A stretch of 64,000 bases of DNA from positions 1 through 64,000 of the forward strand of contig JAWRYS010000976.1 of NCBI GenBank assembly GCA_034769895.1. Direction: 5' to 3'. A program made the position numbers and the translations under genes. Under the pieces are notes generated by a model. That model worked only from the letters and a program-made list of their open reading frames with translations, was not told the origin of the DNA and ran no database searches. The first letter of the stretch is position 1. Each line of letters begins with the position of its first letter. This document shows positions 61,064-64,000 of this stretch, one piece after another. The stretch is from Magicicada septendecula (taxonomy: Eukaryota; Arthropoda; Insecta; Hemiptera; Cicadidae).

Positions 61064-64000
61064 TGTAACATAACAAAATTATCACACTAAACATTTGAAT
61101 TAATGTTACATAAATAAAAGAAAAAGTTCCATAGTGAGTGAGAAGAATAAATTGTTTAAGGATTACACTAGAAACTGTATAATTAAGTCTATAAAATGTT
61201 AATAAAAATGAAAGATAATAAAGAAAACCATTAATTAAAATAACCTACTATGAAAAAACCAGTTAAACCAGCAGTATACCCAGTAGATTGGGGAAGCAGT
61301 ACAAAAAGGGAAGGACCATAAAAAAGGAAATAATCTGTCATGAAACCATTTTAATAAGGAAACTACTAATGTGATATTTGAAGAAGGGACAAAACATATC
61401 AAGATTCCAACAAAGAGACCAGAAACAGGAAGAGATATGCCAAAACAAAATGTTAGTCATATAATAAATACCATGAGACAAAATTGAAACCGATATAGGT
61501 AAACCCAAACAAGTTACAAGATACAATACTATAAAACACAAATTGTATATTAGTTGTAAGTGTAATATGTTAAAAAATATGTCAAAAGAGACTACCATAG
61601 TGTAGAACTCACTAAAAAGACTACCAGAGTGTAGAATCCAATAAAGTGAAGTGAGATAACAAAATTAAGAAACTACAGAGTGTATAATGAGAAACATAGT
61701 TAAAAAATCTATGAAAAAATCTTCAATGAAGTTTAAATATTATAAAAAGACTACCATGAGTGTAGAATAATAATAATAAAACCATTGGAATGAAAGACAG
61801 TCTAAGGACTGACAACATTACCAGTAATAAGAGTTTTTAAATTAGATATAAGAAAAACTATTACATATAAAATGTTTTCTTTAATTATAGCTAAGTAAAT
61901 GGTGAGAAGGACAAAAATACCAAAGGACAGTTCATAACTGAAGGTATGACTAACATTAAGGTGTTTGTTATTTATTATTAATTAGATAATATTTTAGATG
62001 TAAGGTGTAAATAGATACACGATGTTTTTTAATCACAGTTAAAGTGTTTTCAAAAGAATCATAAATACACAAGACAGTTAGTGACTGACAGTGTTACTAG
62101 TAATAGGAGTTTTTTATTTTTTTTTTTAATTAAATTATGTCTAGGATAAGCTATTTTGTTATCATTTTATGATACAGTAAAAAATAATATGGATAAGATG
62201 TTTTTGTTAAAATTAGGTGATATATGGAAAATAGTTGATAATAAGATGTTTTTGTTAAAATTAGGCATAAGATGTTCATGTTATGGTTCAATGATGTTAT
62301 TAGTATAAAGAAAGTTTAGTAGATACAAGATAGTCTATTGTATTTAAAATCATGTCATTTAATTTTCCATTGTGTAAGTCAGAGAGGCAAGTAGGGCATA
62401 AAAATGTAATAATTTTATTCAAATCAGTAAACCATGTATAATTATACAAACAGACCAGCCAAGACACCATTTTTGTAAACACAGACTGGCCTATAAACCA
62501 AAAAAACTATCTATCAAAGAATTAATCTATGTAATAGGAATAGAATTCAATACATACAATACAGAAATTGAAAGTATAATTAATACAGATACAGTTAATA
62601 GCAAATAGAATGACAAAAGAAAGAAAACTAACTTCTTTTGGGAAACAGTCAAAAATAGGCTTATGATAGTAATCAAATCAGACTAAACAGCAAATTAATC
62701 AATATTGAAATGTTTTAATAACCAAATTATTAACAACAAAGTAATTACGGAGTTATTAGGTGTATTCCAGGGAAATATTATACCGAAAAAACAAATAAAA
62801 ACCTTTAAAACACTGAATTTGTACAAAATATGGGGCATACAATCGTTATGTAAAATTGTAATTTTTGGGCTTAAATGAGTTTGAAACAAACCCAGCTATA
62901 TATCAAAAGATGTAAAATTAAATAATCAATATTACTGAATAGTTAGATTCATGTAAAATTAAGAAATATTTGAAATACAGTAAAAAATAAGAAAACTTGT
63001 TATGTATAGTTAGATAGTGAAACAAGTCTTAGACAGATATTTTATAATTAAACAATATGAAGAGGAAAAAGACATACCACAAATTGCCTTAAAACGACGA
63101 CGTTGCGTCTTTTAGTCTATTGTTAATCGCAAAGCTGAACAGTTGAAAAAATGTGTTAGTGAAGTATTGAAAACCAAATAATTTGTATTAAAACCAAGTG
63201 TGGTTATGTGGCGTGTAACGGAGATGAACTAACAAGTGAAATAACCTTATCTATCAATGTCTAACACTTCACAAATTTCCAAAAACACAGTATAACACCA
63301 TAAAAAATTAACACCAGAAATCGACAGCCATTTTGAACAATTTTTGGAACGAATTCACAGAGAACCAACACACATATTTGAACACCACACTACACAAGAG
63401 ATCCATCCAGAATTCGACATCGCAGACGACGAGGGGACATTCAACACTATATTTTGGAACAACACCACTTCGCAGAAAAGGGAACATCGTTTTATTTCTG
63501 TGGGAGAAGATCTTCAATTCCAACGGCATCATAGCAGTTAAAATCGAGCAGACGGCGGCCATTGCTGAATTTCTATAAAGACGATCAGCCAGTGCTTCCT
63601 GGAGCGGAGTGACGTCATTTCTTCGACTTGGTTCGAAATTTAAATAATTTCTTTCTAATTGACAATTGTAATAATAATTCTGTTCTATTTCAGATATTAA
63701 CATTTAGTTTAAGAATACCTGTTAAATGTATCTTGTTCCTTGCCCTCTGACCATTTCGACTCGTTAAAAGAACCATAAATTTAAACTTGTAAAAAATATA
63801 TTTGTTGATTTTTCTCACTGCCGACTGTGGCAAATATTCGCCAGTGCCTGGGACATGCGCAGTTTGACTGGCGCACAATTTTGAATGAATAAACGCAAAT
63901 CAGTATTCAGTTACCAGCATTGTTTTTATTTCTACCATTAATGTTATTATTATTTTTTATTAAGAAAAAACATAATTCACATTGAGAGAATAGATATAGA
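61064..64000 (+). repeat. LTR 3, truncated by the window end
   Basis: Begins TGTAACATAA like the others and shares the LTR 2 variants (16-bp absence, GAAAAAATC, AATATGG, ATTATAC). About 2937 bp are visible. Whether a third internal region or the array flank follows is not seen. Confidence 0.92.

Larger units (their letters stand above)
50039..64000 (+). mobile_element. Ty3/gypsy LTR retrotransposon, second tandem unit (3' LTR incomplete in window)
   Basis: Head-to-tail repeat of the first unit sharing LTR 2. Offsets of PBS, gag and pol are constant at 11020 bp. The copies differ only slightly: two pol missense changes, one inserted t near 60552, and a longer A run (26 against 22). The window ends inside LTR 3. 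Confidence 0.94.

Overview
The window looks like a repetitive block from an arthropod nuclear genome, most likely an insect. It is AT-rich, has no host gene, and is built from tandem satellite DNA and transposable elements (TEs): hAT, pogo-like, LINE and Ty3/gypsy. No bacterial features are present. The species cannot be named from the sequence.

Region 1 (1-39003) is a tandem array of an about 8.05-kb unit, with four full copies and a fifth cut short (starts at 1, 8036, 16139, 24202 and 31307; the register is arbitrary and set by the window edge). Copies 1-3 are almost identical, and nearly all their length difference comes from a (CA)n(CT)n tract. Copies 4 and 5 are more diverged and share variants with each other. 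Copy 4 has lost about 960 bp. Copy 5 carries a hAT transposon and is then interrupted by an LTR element. This looks like the decaying edge of a homogenised array. The unit has no convincing gene. It is a mosaic of TE relics: a sense LINE reverse-transcriptase fragment, an antisense fragment of another LINE, the C-terminal end of a hAT transposase, and two pogo/Tigger-like termini.

Region 2 (32880-36247) is a 3.37-kb hAT element inside copy 5. It has 8-bp target duplications, imperfect terminal inverted repeats and a nearly intact transposase (TTF zinc finger, DDE core, hAT dimerisation domain) broken by one frameshift. Copies 1-4 show the empty target site.

Region 3 (39004-64000) is a Ty3/gypsy-type LTR retrotransposon with unusually long, about 3.3-kb, LTRs. 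It is arranged LTR-internal-LTR-internal-LTR, with the last LTR cut by the window end. Each internal region has a primer-binding site, a gag with a long coiled coil and an Asn-rich tail lacking a CCHC knuckle, a likely -1 frameshift signal (TTTAAAC in the correct phase plus a potential pseudoknot), a protease-RT-RNase H-integrase pol, and no env. Both pol copies carry the same two in-frame stops, so the tandem pair probably arose by LTR-LTR recombination or duplication after the element was already damaged. Downstream of pol is a ten-unit array, period 87-93 bp, in which every unit can form two hairpins, some with paired changes. This array and the frameshift signal are the most interesting structures in the window.
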